Shown: in pieces, positions 16,032 through 30,152 of the stretch
Layout: each line of letters begins with the position of its first letter
Numbering within the stretch: the first letter of the stretch is position 1
Notes under the pieces: model-generated
Seen by the model: only the letters and a program-made list of their open reading frames with translations
Databases searched by the model: none
Told to the model about the DNA's origin: nothing
Translations under genes and position numbers: made by a program
DNA from: Chrysomallon squamiferum
Lineage: Eukaryota; Mollusca; Gastropoda; Neomphalida; Peltospiridae
Assembly (NCBI GenBank): GCA_012295275.1
Contig: CM022672.1
Coordinates: forward strand, 5,063,443-5,127,442
Length of the DNA: 64,000 bases
Direction: 5' to 3'

Positions 16032-16442
16032 AATAGAATAAAATAAAATAGAACTCTGAGATATGCAGAACATATTTACGTTATGTCTATGTTTTACTAA
16101 AGGTGTGTTTAAGAAAAGACACTTAATCAACTAACTGACTACACCTCTGTTTAGTCAGATCGATTTATAAATATTTCAGTCTTAATCTTCTTCTTCTTCT
16201 CCCTTCTAAATAAATAAACAAATCAAATATATGAAATAAAACTAAGCCTGAAACAAGTTTAAAAGTATTAAACTAATGGTATAGTGATTATGATAATTAT
16301 TTTACACAGTTAATTAATGATATACCTGTAGGTTAATTCAGTAATAAGCAGTATCGAGTTAACATGAGATATATGAAATTTATATTAAGTATATTAGTTT
16401 TAGCATTAGCAGCAGCTGCAACAGCAGCATTAGTAACAGAAG
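13662..16442. other. Gene-free stretch including a GC-richer island with a CRE palindrome
   Basis: Contains a TA run (14226-14275), a unique island (about 14330-14830) with TGATGACGTCATCA at 14472-14485, ATT/ATC/AGT runs (15008-15160) and a second unique island (about 15420-15660). The latter is open on the minus strand but unrecognised. Confidence 0.5.
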
Positions 16443-16492
16443 TAGTAGTAGTAGTTGTTGTAGAAATAGTAGTAGTAGTAGCAGTAATCGTA

Positions 16493-16540
<48 letters not shown>

Positions 16541-16670
16541 ATAGTAGGCTTACTTATTTAATCGTAGCAATAGTAATACTAATAGTATCAGTAATTAGTA
16601 ACAATAGCAGTAGTAATAAAAACAGTAGTTGTAGTCGTGGTAGTTGTGGTAGTTGTGGTAGTAATATTAG
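16443..16670. repeat. Imperfect AGT/GTT trinucleotide array
   Basis: AGT-dominated repeats at 16443-16550, then degenerate TAGTAA and GTAGTTGTG units to about 16665. Poly-Val/Ala frames are artefacts. Confidence 0.9.
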
Positions 16671-16785
16671 ACTACAGACAGTCATCCAATTACACCCACA
16701 TTCCGTTCCGACGAAATGATCCTATTTGTATTTACAGAATCCATATTATTTTGTGTAGGGCTGACTATAATTACTTTATGTCACA

Positions 16786-16887
16786 CATATACATACATAC
16801 ATACATACATACATACATACGACATACATACATACATACATACATACATACATACATACATACATACATACATACATACATACATAC
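16786..16887. repeat. (CATA)n microsatellite
   Basis: About 100 bp of CATA with a single CGACATA interruption at 16820. Confidence 0.95.
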
Positions 16888-19800
16888 ACACATATGTATA
16901 TATATGGGGATTCACGAATAAGATATACTGCTGACCTCGGAAGATCTGGATCATCCAACCTTGGCCGCGGCAGCGCACTTAGAAAGTCAAACAGTCGTAA
17001 GTCGACGAATGTCGTATTAATTAGAGTAACAGACGTAAGTTCTGTTTAATATTATAACAGTTCTTAATTAACACGTAAATGAACTTTTTTTTCAAAATAG
17101 GTTTGTCATTTTTTTTTTTTTTTTTTCTTCCGCGTCTGAACATGTCAGTTAGTGCGCTTACCACAATTAGTTCCATGAAATTATGACATCAGATATTTTT
17201 GAAACACGAACAAAAACGGTGAACAGACTTCGCCTCGTTAACATTATTAGTTGTTTACATACTCCACGTCCTTGATTCTTACATGAACTGAAGTTATCGA
17301 TCATCAAGATTACCTTTATTCACGCATCCTTGTTCTGTCTCCACAGCCTCCAATGTGTGTCGTGAAACTCTGACAGTTCAAGGTTTACCTCCCTTCCCAT
17401 TATCATCTCGATTTATTATTATTATTATTTTTTATTTTTTATTATATTTTTTTTGTCCGCGTGTGTTAAATAAGCGTAAACCTCCACGTACAGAACAGCA
17501 CAGGTTACGTACGAAAAGAAGCGCTTGCAGTATAGATTTTTACTGTGAGTTCTTTTTTCCATTGTTCTTATGAGACAGCCAGCAGGAGTTACGAACAGAC
17601 CAACGGTATTTTGCAAGGACACAGTTTTACGTTAAGTAAATATTCGCATTTTGAAAACTCTCTGTATTAGTGGTTCGTTATCTTGCGAGTCATTTTGACA
17701 TGGGAATGTTTTAATACCTCCGTATCAGTGTTTAACATTCGCAATTATCGAATGGCCGTGTTTGTTTTTCTAGCACTCAAATAACTGAATATTGCATTAA
17801 AATGTGCTAACCTTGTTACATTAGTATTTACAGAGAGTAACGGAATAGCAGTAGTTTTTACTTGAACAGTATCAATTATTGGCTACATAAACATCCTCAT
17901 TATGGTCCTTTCTGAAATATCTATAAACATACATATGTACATACCAACCGATCTCCATACATTTATATATGCATAGACATATACATGCAACAATACGAAC
18001 TCGCGCACAAACACACACACGTGTGTAATACCTCTACCTGCTACATATTAGTGATACAAGTTACATTTAACGAGTACTTGAGAAGGCAGACACGTGTATT
18101 TTCCCCATTAACAAATTTACTAAATTTAGATCAAAGAGGCGTATTAAGGTTCATTCTTAATTTAATTTCAGACGTGTAAATGTTCTCTTATAATCTCCTA
18201 CGAGTTTTAAATGAATTTGCCGAAATACACACACAGTCTGTTGTAACTGATGCGTAATTCTTATTGGATTTAATGGTGTTTTAATCCCTTATGTGAGATG
18301 TCTGATCACATAAGCTTAAAGGATAATACGATTAGCATGTACAGAGGTAATTAACATGTCCTGACGACTATCTCAAACAAAAGAAAAACATTATAGTTTT
18401 TATAAAAATTAATTTCATGTTCTGATTGTAATTATAGGATATCTATAAATACAAAGCCATTCTAATTTTAGTTTATTTCTCTTTTAGTCCCATCCCTACA
18501 GATGCATACAGGTATAAATATAAATATAAATATAAATATAATATAATATAATATAATATAATATAATATAATATAATATAATATAATATAATATAATATA
18601 ATATAAATAAATATTAAAGATTTGAAACTAGACATAAACAGTTTATAAACTGTCCTAAAATTGACCATGATGAGAATGCATATGATGATGATAACATGAC
18701 GATGATAATGATCATCATGATCAGAATGTGTATGATGATGATGATGACATGACGATGATAATGGCTGATTATCATCACAAAATGTTTTCGCAGACCGATG
18801 ATGGCAGAGAATGTTTCTAATGATGATAAACAAGTTAGTGATGATGATGTCAATGGTGATGATGACTGATGATGACCAGGAAACATGATAAAAATGTTTG
18901 TAATGATGATAAAGACGACGACAATGATAATGATGACGACGATGGCCTCAAATATGACAGAACAACGAAGGTGATGAGACTATTGCTAATGATGACAAAC
19001 ATAATGATCATGATGTTGTCCAACTTTCATGTTTTGCTAATTTAAAATGCTAATTGAAGAAAGGTGCATATTGCAATAATGAGCCTTTATTATCGCCGAA
19101 TACACAGACAGCTGTTCTATATCTGGCTTGTTTATTCCTTCAGATTAGTTTTAATCTTATTATAAGACATAATAACGGAATTTCGAGTGAAACTAATTAA
19201 CCCTCATTGTGTTTACAAGAAACGTCTGGCCTTGTCTTGTTTACGCTTTCAGACCCGAAGTTTGATTTCCGTCAGTGTCCGTAAACCGGCGATTCGTACT
19301 TAACTTTCGTTTGTCTCCGCAAACTGCACGAGAACAAAATAATAAAAGATAAATCACTTAGTACGCAACGTTCAAAGAGGCAAACATTTCAGAAGAATGC
19401 GAAGAGGTAAAAATTACTCTCTCTCGCTGGACACGTCAAGGACGAATTCACGTGCAGCTCTGCTTTGAAGTCTTCACATGAAATAAACTCTTCTAGTCTG
19501 CTAATTTGACGTTAGCAAAGAGAAAAGAAGAAAGAATCAAGTTGTTTGGTATTGGATGTAATAAAACGAGGGCGAATCCAAGTTTTTCAAAGCGTGGGGT
19601 TGATACAAGAAGGGTTTGGAAACAGCAGGGTGTAATCTGCAAAACGTCAATCTTGCGATAATCGTTGTTGAAGTTATTAAAGTATATAAAATAATAAAAG
19701 TAGTGCTTAATAGTTGTTCGCCGAGCGTGGTTTGTCTGATTTCGGGTTAAATCTCTGGTTATTTGATGGATCTTATCACTTCTTGATTTAAAAATCATTT

Positions 19801-20160
19801 CTTATTTCTTTAAGATTAAACCACTGCAGAGCTCAGTCATTTGAAATCTGCAAGATAAAATGTTTTGCTTTATGAATAAATCGGATCTGGCTGTTTATCG
19901 GATCGAGTATCTAAAATCGCATTCTAAATGTCTCTTTCTGTTTATATGTTTGCTACTGGGAAATAGATTTCATCCCGTGAAAATAAATAAATTAAAGTTT
20001 AAAGTTGATAACAGGAATTTGTTGTACACCGGCTGCTGTGCGATGTTCTCTTGAAAATAAATAAATTAACAAGTTTTATCTGCGTGCTGCCGACTGTTTT
20101 AATAGGTTAATTTTCAATATAAAAACTGTCAGCGTAGGAAATTACTACAGATCAAAATCT

Positions 20161-20203
<43 letters not shown>

Positions 20204-20250
20204 TGTGTGATAACAACGTTAATAAATAAAGAAAGAAAGAAAGAAACAAT

Positions 20251-20286
<36 letters not shown>

Positions 20287-21568
20287 CAGCAGGTAAAATA
20301 CATTTTAAAAAGAAAAAAATGAAGAAAAAACCCAAGATACAAGCAAATAAAATTAATAACGAACAGCAAACAAATTATTCTGTTTCAGACTTTATTCTGA
20401 CTAATGAGAGAAATCAGAACTGGATGTTCTTGGGTTTTTTTAAATTTAATTTATTAATGTTTTTTCCATTTATTATTATTTTTCTTCTTCTTCTTCGTCT
20501 TTTTATTATTATTATTATTACTGTTATGACAAATCCGGCATATCGAATATCCCATCTTACTTATTATAATTATACTTCCGCCATACAGGTTTCTTATTAA
20601 CCTTATTTGGATCGTTATTTCATGTTTTGACGGAAGTCTCTTCTTCTTTGTCGCAAACCTTGACATAAAAACTGGCAGCATCCTTGCACTCGCTAAGCGA
20701 CACAGATAGATAAATTTGGCTAGTTACAGCAAAACCACGAAACACACACGACGAATTGGCTGGTGACGTAAGGTAACGTATAAAACCAATTCGCTCACTT
20801 TGTGTGCACTTTAAAGAAGAAATCTGATGTTTTCTTCATTACGTAAAAGGTTTCTAAATACTTCATCCCGTCTGTCTTACTGACAGATGGCTGCAAGCTG
20901 TGACGGAAGAAAAATCTTTGACATTTGGTTTATTATTTTTGTTTTTCGATGACCTCAAATTTCTGTATGTTAAAATTATATAGACTAGATTCAAAAAAAA
21001 AAAAAAAAAAAAAAAAATTCGTATAATGGTAACTTCGTTCTGGAAATTCAAACTCGGTAAAATATGTTTTCCAAAAAGCAGCCAAATACCTTCCGTTAGA
21101 GCGCTTGAATTCGAAATAACACTTTAGTCATGCGTCGAAAAAATATAATTTTATCATTACTAGGGAACTTTTTTTTTTTTTGTCAAACAAAAATGCATCT
21201 TAATAGATTTCTAAGATGAACATATCCCTGTAAAAACATTCCAGCCATTAAACAAAAATTTAGAAACAAGTTAATCCTTTAAAACAATAACTTAATGTAA
21301 CCTGAAGTACTGACACTGAAAAAACGATCCCATAGTCTTTTCTCACAAGATTCAGGGACCAGTCGTTTACACATACCCATTCTTCTGTTAATCTCGGATC
21401 AGGTGCTTCGCTATAAGCAGAGTTATCTACATTTGAAACTGTAACCGTGACGCCTCTTTTCAAAAACTATTTCCGATTTAATATAACTTGTACGATTTAA
21501 TACAAACATGCATACATACATGCACGTATATACGTACAAAACATGTACATGATTATATGCATACACAC

Positions 21569-21615
<47 letters not shown>

Positions 21616-22739
21616 TACATACATACATACATACAGACAGGTATATCGTACAAAAAGAAGAATGTACACATGCATATATTCATGAATATATGCATACATA
21701 CACACACACATACATAAATACATACATACATACAGACATACAGACAGGTCGAAAGAAGAATGTACGAGCGGACGAAATGATAGAAATACAAACATTATGT
21801 TTTCGGCGAGACAAATAATGGAAAAGATGCAATGAAAGCGTCAGTCAGTGTTGATTAGCCAGCGCGAGGGTTTGACACGTTAGAAGTAATTCTAGCAGAA
21901 TAAAACAGGGATGAGCAGACAGCAATTAGTGTTCGCCTGGCCTACTGTCTTACATAGATCACACGTGAACGTAGTGAAGTATGAAAAACGTTTCATCTCC
22001 TAATTAATCTTATAAACTGGCACCGCATTTGTTCTTTATTATATCCACATACGTCTTTCTTTCATTCTTTGTTAAAGTTAGTATTATCTGAAAGCATCTA
22101 AAATATATATTTTTTTTACCATACAAAGTAAAGTATCTGAAACAGTTTATCAACTGTCTTCCCTGAATAGTGAACATGAAAACGATACTAAATGATGATA
22201 AAATGATGATTATAGCGTGATGATGATGATGATGATGATGAAAGAAAAGCAATACGTTTTGAATTTAAGCGTTTCTCGATTATTTTAATAACGGATTAAA
22301 ATTCGACTACAAAAACACAGTGTATGACTTATCTTGATGATGTGTAACTTCAACACCTTTCTGAGAATACAGATATGAATAATTAACCAAATCGTTGTTA
22401 ACAAACTGGATAAGAATAAGATACAGCAGCATCGTTAAAGCCCTGAAGATTCGACTTTTCTGTGTACGTTGTGAGTTAAAGCGCGTGAGATGATGAGTTG
22501 TAATCTGGTTAGCAAACAAAATGGTACTGAGAAAAAAATGGCAACAGCTAAAAAAAAAAAAAAAAAAAAAAAAATATATTTTACTTACGTAACTCCAAAA
22601 GATCGCAACGGCAAAAATATTTTACTTACCTGAATCCACTTCTCTACTTATTCCAACGATCAGATTAAAATGAATTTTCTGATTTTCATTTCTGTAACTT
22701 ATTTTTCGTATTCAGAAATATAAAATAACCATTAAAGAA
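16888..22739. other. Gene-free stretch with arrays and unique islands
   Basis: Unique, moderately GC-rich segments at about 17140-17560, 19190-19500, 20620-20850 and 21820-21960. Arrays are an (ATATA)n pentanucleotide (18511-18606), GAT-rich imperfect repeats (18660-19015), TG (20169-20209), TA (20251-20284), CA/CATA (21545-21740) and GAT (22218-22240). No exon is supported. Confidence 0.55.
18511..18606. repeat. (AATAT)n pentanucleotide array
   Basis: ATAAAT units pass into a long run of 5-bp AATAT units to 18606. Confidence 0.9.
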
Positions 22740-23420
22740 TATGTGAATCCTACTTTGACAACGTTAACGTCAGTTTTGATGCCGGTAACCAATTGTTTCT
22801 AATCGTTTAATGCTGTTGGCTAAATTAATTTACGTCAAAGCCTCTTCACCGGCCTTGAATGATTGTGTTTATTTGTGTGACTGTTTTTGTTTCTTTCTCC
22901 GAATTTCGTATATACGTCAGCAATCAACAATTAAGTACGATAAAGTTTCACAGAACTTCTACTTAGGCCAAATTTCCCGCCGGCTGACCTCTCTCGAAAA
23001 TGTGTGGTTCCTGTTAGGCACTGAATGACCTTCACCCTTGTCCAAACAGCGCATGCTCGCCTTGTGAAAGCAGCGTGGCAGGTTCTAGCCTCTGCGTAAC
23101 AGCAGACGTAGGGTACCAGTGCAGAGCTTTAGCCAAAAGGTGCTCATTATTCGGGTTTCCCCGCTGCTGCAGCCTTCACAGAGGACGCTTCCAGCCATGT
23201 TTAGCGCAGCCTTTTATCCTTCGTTTGCAAAACTCAGTATCCTCAACAAAGACTTAGTGCAGCACTGCAATGAGTACCTAAAGGAAAGACCCAATTACCG
23301 TGTCAGCATCACAGTGCTTCAGTTTGAATTTCTTTCCTGTTTGTGATCACTTTTTCGGTTTTTGCTTAGCATGCGAAACTGTTTTTGAAATCAGCGAGGA
23401 CGTTATAAAAAGACGTGTTG
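22740..23420. other. Largest single-copy GC-richer island in the desert
   Basis: About 650 bp with no simple repeats and GC near 45-50%. A plus-strand frame at 23119-23346 stays open for 75 codons, with ordinary protein composition (MFSAAFYPSFAKLS, then KERPNYR). I find no acceptor/donor pair that defines an exon and no known domain. It could be a conserved noncoding element, a processed remnant or a lone exon. Confidence 0.35.
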
Positions 23421-24314
23421 ACAAGCTTGTTTTGCTTTGATGATTGTGTTATAAAAAGACTTGTTTACCAAAATGGCGAGTATTTTTGGCAGGCGTGAAT
23501 TTTTTTTTTTTCTTTTTCAAACATTACCAAAGATGTACAGTTGTTTGTTTGTTTTTTTGTTTTTTGTTGTTGTTGTTGTTTTGTTGTTTTTAGGAAATAC
23601 AATTAGCCAGTTTTAACATACCTTTCTCTTTCCTGTGAAGAAGATCGAAAGAACACATTTTATGAATATCGACATACATGAACTCAAGCACAAAATAATA
23701 AAACTATCAGTTATATTTCAAATGATAAAAAATAAAAATAAAAAGATAATAATAATAATAAATGTTGAACAGAGTTTTCATGAATATAATTATGGCGTAA
23801 TTTCACGTAGTAAACAAACAGAATTAAAGAAAGAAAGAAAAATAAAATAAAAATATTTTGAATAAACATTGAAGCGTTTTAATTTCGTTTTTGACAAAGA
23901 CAATAACGGGGGAAACTTTTGGTGAATTTACATATTTTATTTATGTTTAACTGTAAAGGAACGAAAATGAATATGCTATCGGAACATAAATAAAAAGAAA
24001 GTATTTTTTATTGTAAGAGTAGTAAAATACGAACGCGTGTGTGTATGTGCGTATGTGTGTTGGCTTTAATTTTTTTGTTGTGGGGAGTATTCTATATCGT
24101 ATAATATGGAATTTTTTATTTTTTATTTTTTTTATTTATTTATTATTAATTTTTTTTATTTATTCTTGCTCTCATTATTTCAAGTATTTCTCACTTGTTT
24201 TTGTTTTATTTTTTTCTAATTAATTTATTTCATTTATTAACTTCAGGGTTATTATTTGTTGGTTTTTATGTTGTTTTTTACTTGCTTTTTATTTTTTCTT
24301 AATTATTATTATTA

Positions 24315-24349
<35 letters not shown>

Positions 24350-25362
24350 TGTTTTTGTATTTCTATTTATTATTGTATTTATTTATGTATTTTTATTTTT
24401 ATTTTATTTTTATTTTTTTTTTCCTGATGAGCAGTGACATTTTTGTTGTCACTATGGAAGATTACAGTTTCAGTTTTACACGATGAAACATTCAAGACAC
24501 TTTTTACCAAAATTTACGGACATGATAATCATACATATCTTGCATCATAGCAGAACAAAAATAAACCTTTCGATTTTTTTTTAAATCTATGAAAGAAGAA
24601 GCGTTTACCTTATTACTGAACAATAACCGTCAGGTTCAAAATCGTTTCCATGGCGTCACCGCCGTTTTTCATCCCGTGCTGTTTAACGATTTTAATTAAG
24701 TTTTCTTCAGTCGTCTAATTTAGAATTCACCGATCTTAAACAATGCGACGGGACTCACGTAGTGCTGTACTGGCTTAGAAATCATAAAAATTCATCATCG
24801 TAATCGTTTTACTATGAATATAGTATTTTTGTTAATTAAATTCTATTTCCGTAGCGTGCAGAAACGAACGCTCTGGATATAAATTACGATTTTAGAAAGA
24901 ATACAACCATTTTGTGACCGCTGCTGATCAGTTTAATAGATAAATGGAGAAATGTACCAGTACTTGCTATGCAGTCTGTATCTGATTAAATCGTAGAACA
25001 AATTAGGCGATTTCAAGCTAGGTTTTTGGTATAATTTTTTTTTTTTTTTTTTTTTTTTTTTTCCCCTATAATGTTTATTATGTGTTTCGTAATAAGTTAG
25101 TTTTCATTGCGTAAGTTGTATTTCTCAGTCTGGATTATGACTAGATTCAGTAGACTGTTTAAAAAAAAAAAAAAACATAAAAGGCTCTAACACAAATATC
25201 TGAAAAATCTACTGAATCCAATCATAATCCAGATTCAAAAGAAGTTTCCGTAAAATGTATAAATATGTGTTTAAGTCTGCAAACTCACGCGCACACACAT
25301 ATACACATAAACGTAATTTATACACACATACACACACATGTATATGCGCTTGTGCATGATAA

Positions 25363-25417
<55 letters not shown>

Positions 25418-25436
25418 GTGTATGTATGTGTATATG

Positions 25437-25467
<31 letters not shown>

Positions 25468-27474
25468 GTGTATGTGTGTGTATATATATATATATATATA
25501 GTGTTCAATGCGTCATTAAATTATTATTATTATTATTATTATTATTCTACTGTTGTTGTTATTTAATTTCAAGTCAAACATAAAAATTGCATGGAACATC
25601 AGATCAGGAATATATACATTATATTTTTAATTTAAGGTAAAATCTTAATGATTAACAATTAAGAATATTCTCAACCTAGGTTACAGTGTAAACTGACATT
25701 ATTTTCTGACTAACCACAGCCTACTTGAACATGCCTGCAAAAATCAATAGCATGCATTTACTTTGATTACATAAGGTATAAGCAAAATGTATATAACCAA
25801 AAGTACATTCGTATAATAGATAAAACAAATATTCTCAGATCAGTTTAACCAATCTGTGTTTTCTGCATTTGACACTTCTCCAAAAAGTTTCCTATACAAA
25901 CAAATACATAGTTAATAACCTATCTTACTGAGAGAATTGTATTTCATTTAAATGTAAGCAAAATCTTGTGTAAAAACTGATTATCTGCTTATAATCCCTG
26001 TGTAGACACAGGAGGTAATATAATACAGACGTAACAGAATCTGCTGTCTTTGTAACATGAACGTAGTTTGTCCTTTCTAAGTAGCAGATACTTAAATTCT
26101 TATTTTTACACGTTTCATCGTACATAAACCACGATTTTTCACATCAGTACACCTATCACTGTCCACCAACAACATGTCTCAGCTAACAAATTACGTACTG
26201 TTTTAATTAAACACAGAACAGATAATAGTTAATGGGAATAGTTTAAATATCTTTGAACTGTTGGGTTCTATGTGTATGTATCTCTTTGTAGGCATGAGTC
26301 AGTGCCCGCTTTGTTGTTGTTATTTATTTTATGTTTCTTATTATGTATATATATATATATGCTATAAACTGTTTGTTATTTTGTAAATAAAGAAAAAGCT
26401 CTTAAAACGTGCCTGTTGGTCAAATCATCACAAACGAACAAAAACGAAAGATAAAAGACTAAAACAAAAACATAGTTGTTTATGATCATCGACCTTATGT
26501 CTGAATTTAGATAGCGTCTTTATACCGGATTCAACCTACAGTTAGTTGTTAAAATCTAAAAAAAACCCAAAAACCTTCGTTTTTCATAATCTGTTATAAT
26601 AAAAATTATTATTACAAAACTGACTGCATATGAGAACAGCCATAATCAACATTTCTTGACTGCCTTTCCATAACAAACATGCTTAAACATTTAACAGGAT
26701 ATGAACATGATTGAATGACTGACTTACTGACTGACACGTTTAAACTTGTCTCATGAAGTTAAACACTTGCAAACAAGACTGACGGACGGATGAACACGAT
26801 TTCAACTGTGAGTAATGGGGTAACTGAAACAGGGAACACGTAATCACATCATTCTAATAAAAGACCAAAAATGGAATATTCTCAGTAACATTATTCAATA
26901 ATAGTAACACTTAGGAAATTCCATAGGCTTCGTTCATTTAATTATGATCGTATCGAAGCCCGAGAAGGAGATATTTTCCGGGACGCTAAAAGCTCTCAAA
27001 ACGTGACTGTTGAATACAAAATAGACACGGGATAGGCACATTGGCCTTGCAATTAGGTTAATATTATATGTGGGTATCGGTCGCATTATTATTAATATTG
27101 TCACAAAAAAAAAAAAAAAAAAACGCCGGGCCCGTATCAGACCTCTGAAAAGAGAAGGTTTTGCGCTAAACTGAAAGCACGAAACCAACCAAATCGGACA
27201 TCAGTGACTGGTCACAAAGTAAAATGCAATACATGTTTGTGTGTGTTTGTGTGCATGTGATGAGAAAGAGAGATGAAAAATAGAAAGAAAGAAAATATAA
27301 TTATTTAATAATTTTTATATATCGAAACCTATTTCTGTGTGTTTGCAAACATTATAACTACTCTTTTTTTTATATACTCATAATTTATGTCTAAAGCGGG
27401 TACACTAGCAGTGATTTTCTATAAAGTATATAAATCTTAGAAAGCATCCTATATGACTTATTTTATAAGCTTTT
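23421..27474. other. AT-rich gene-free stretch
   Basis: Contains T-rich runs (24100-24420, with an ATT array at 24302-24350), a unique segment at about 24600-24900, a T-run at 25036-25062 and TA/TATG arrays at 25365-25500. Between 25600 and 27200 the DNA is mostly unique, with stops in all frames. Confidence 0.55.
25365..25500. repeat. (TA)-(TATG)-(TA) compound microsatellite
   Basis: A TA run, a TATG/TGTG array and a second TA run form a roughly symmetrical block. Confidence 0.95.
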
Positions 27475-27870
27475 TATATCTTACATAGTAAAGTATTAGA
27501 CCTATTTTCTTACAATATTATGTATATTAGCGTAGGTCTTACAAAGTAAAGTATATGACCTTTCTTCCTACAAAGTAACATATTCCTTACAATGTAATGT
27601 ATATTAACGTACATCTTACAAAGTAAAGTATATTACCTTACATCTTACAAAGTAACGTATTCCTTACAATGTAACGTATATTAACGTAGATCGTATAAGG
27701 TAAAGTATATGACCTTATATCTTACAAAGTAACGTATTCCTTACAATGTAATGTATATTAGCGTAGATCGTACAAGTCAAGGTATATATGTTACACCTTA
27801 CAAAGTAATGTATTCCTTGCAATATAACGTATATTAACGTAGATCTTACGAAGTAACGTATTCGTGATCT
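27475..27870. repeat. 77-bp minisatellite, about five copies
   Basis: The landmark CGTAG(A/G)T recurs at 27531, 27608, 27685, 27762 and 27838, a spacing of 77, 77, 77 and 76 bp. Each unit carries CTTACAAAGTAA, CCTTACAATGTAA and a TATATTAACGTAGAT segment. Subunits within the unit resemble one another, so an older 20-40 bp period probably underlies it. Confidence 0.9.
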
Positions 27871-28977
27871 TTATACAGGAATTTCTCGGAGGAAATTATT
27901 CTTACTCTGCACGGACTCAGCCTTTGGTTTCATAACAAAATGACGTTCATTTGAGTGATATCTGTTTTGTTAAAGATTTCTTTCTTGTATTGATTTCTTT
28001 CATCTTCACCCTCAGGTTAGTACGGTAATCTGTGTCACACAGGACAAGACGTTCGTGTGATTGTTAAATCTATTGCAACTTCAAACGTACATGCCTAGAT
28101 AAGTAAATGTACGCATACACTTACTGACGTAATTACACGCTTATACGCGCATATACAAATAAAAACTCATAAACATATATACATACAAAAACATACATAC
28201 ATACGAACATACATACATTCGAACATACATACATACATACATACATATATACATACATATGGTTATCCTTTACTTTTCACTTTTGACTTCATTATCATTA
28301 TTATAATCATGATACTCATAATCACCGCAACCATAATGGAATATTAATCATTACTATTATTATTAGCAGTAGTAGTGGTAGTAGTAATAACAGTAATAGT
28401 AATAATAGTAGTAATAGTCATAGTAGCAATTGCAGTAATAGTAGCAGCAACAGCAACAACAGCAGTAACAGCAGCACTAGTAGTGGTAGTTACTGTAGAC
28501 GTGGCAGTAGCAGAGGCAATAGATGCATTTGTCATAATAGTAGCAATAACGGTAATTCTGTTTAATTCTTAACACTCCGTTTAGCCATTACCAGGAAGCA
28601 AGTATATCAAGAAACCTGAGTATATCTACACCGGCAGTGGCCTTCTTAATGAAGGTTAATCAGGAGCTAGAGAATCGGCGCTGTTGATTATGATGAAGCG
28701 TTATTCGTGAGCAAATATAAGCTATAAACAAAGTGTTGACTACTCAGGTTATTCGATCACTCTGTATCCTACAGTGTCTTACTGTGGGTCACTGTGTCCT
28801 GTTCTTTTATGACTCGACACAAATTGAATTTGTGTCCTGCCTCAAATTTAGAAACACTGCTTCCTCTTTAGGACATAATTGAATTCGTGTACTCCCGTTT
28901 ACGGTCGAAAATCTCAAACACAGAGCGAATATAATTATAATCATTTCACAGAAAAAAAAAAAACATGACATCCATAG

Positions 28978-29023
<46 letters not shown>

Positions 29024-30106
29024 TATATGTAATTTGTGATTTTGAATATTCTATATGTTATGGACGTCTGAATAGACTCTGCACATAGACAATATTCGGG
29101 AATACACTGGTGCAGGAGGACAAAGTCCAATCACGACATCACAAACCCGTCAGATGCCGCTGACGAGACTTGAACGTATGACACCCATTCACCTGCTCTC
29201 CGAAGGTGGACGATGTTACAGTGAATGTACATGTATGTATATATATGTGTATATTCATGTATGTTTGTATGTGTATATTTATGTATGTTTGTATGAACGG
29301 ATGTATGTAACTTCAAACAACAAGTATCAAGTAAAGTAGCTATTAAAATATATACACACACATATGTACTGTTGATTTGACATTTGATAACCATTAACGC
29401 CTTTCATTTGATATATATCTACACACAGAATTATGAAACGAACAAAAACATTTTTAAAATGTTATTGTCTCACCCCCCCCCACCCATATAATAATACATT
29501 TATATAATTTTCTAATCAAGTCCGTTTCTTTGCGTTGCTTTTTGTTCGATGATGAAAGTATTGTTGTTTGCTTTTCCAAGAGCTTTTTCGCCGTTAACAT
29601 TTACTTCTTTTTTTTTATAGCTGGAATTATGACTGCGGCTTTTCAAAGATTAAAACGAAATTAGTTTCCTTTGCTCGAGGCTTGTGCTTTCTGCTTCGGT
29701 GTATTTTGTCTTCGGCAAAACCACTCAACACCGTCAGTACCGAACTCGTTACACTGGTCTGTGAATTTATCTTGTTTCTTCAGCATGAAGGTGTTGTATA
29801 GATATATTCTAATAAAAATGATACAGCATAGCGCGTTGGACAGTGGTTTCGTGTTCACCATTAGTGAAAGGAGATTCGGTTTACGTTTTATTTATTCAGT
29901 TAGTAAAGCATCTGGTTTACAACTGTATTTTCTGTTTTTATTTCTCACGTCTTTCTTTTTTCTTTTTTTTTTACACGATTTATCTCTCGATGATATTTGT
30001 TATTGTTACTATTATATCACTAATAGTAGTAGTTGTTGTTGTTGTTATTTGTTTTGGAGGTTAATTTTTTTTTTTTTATTATTATTATTTAGTTGTTGTT
30101 GTTGTT

Positions 30107-30152
<46 letters not shown>

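Noticed and set aside
28344-28572. Val/Ala/Thr frames on both strands
   Set aside because: Translation of an imperfect AGT/AGC trinucleotide array.
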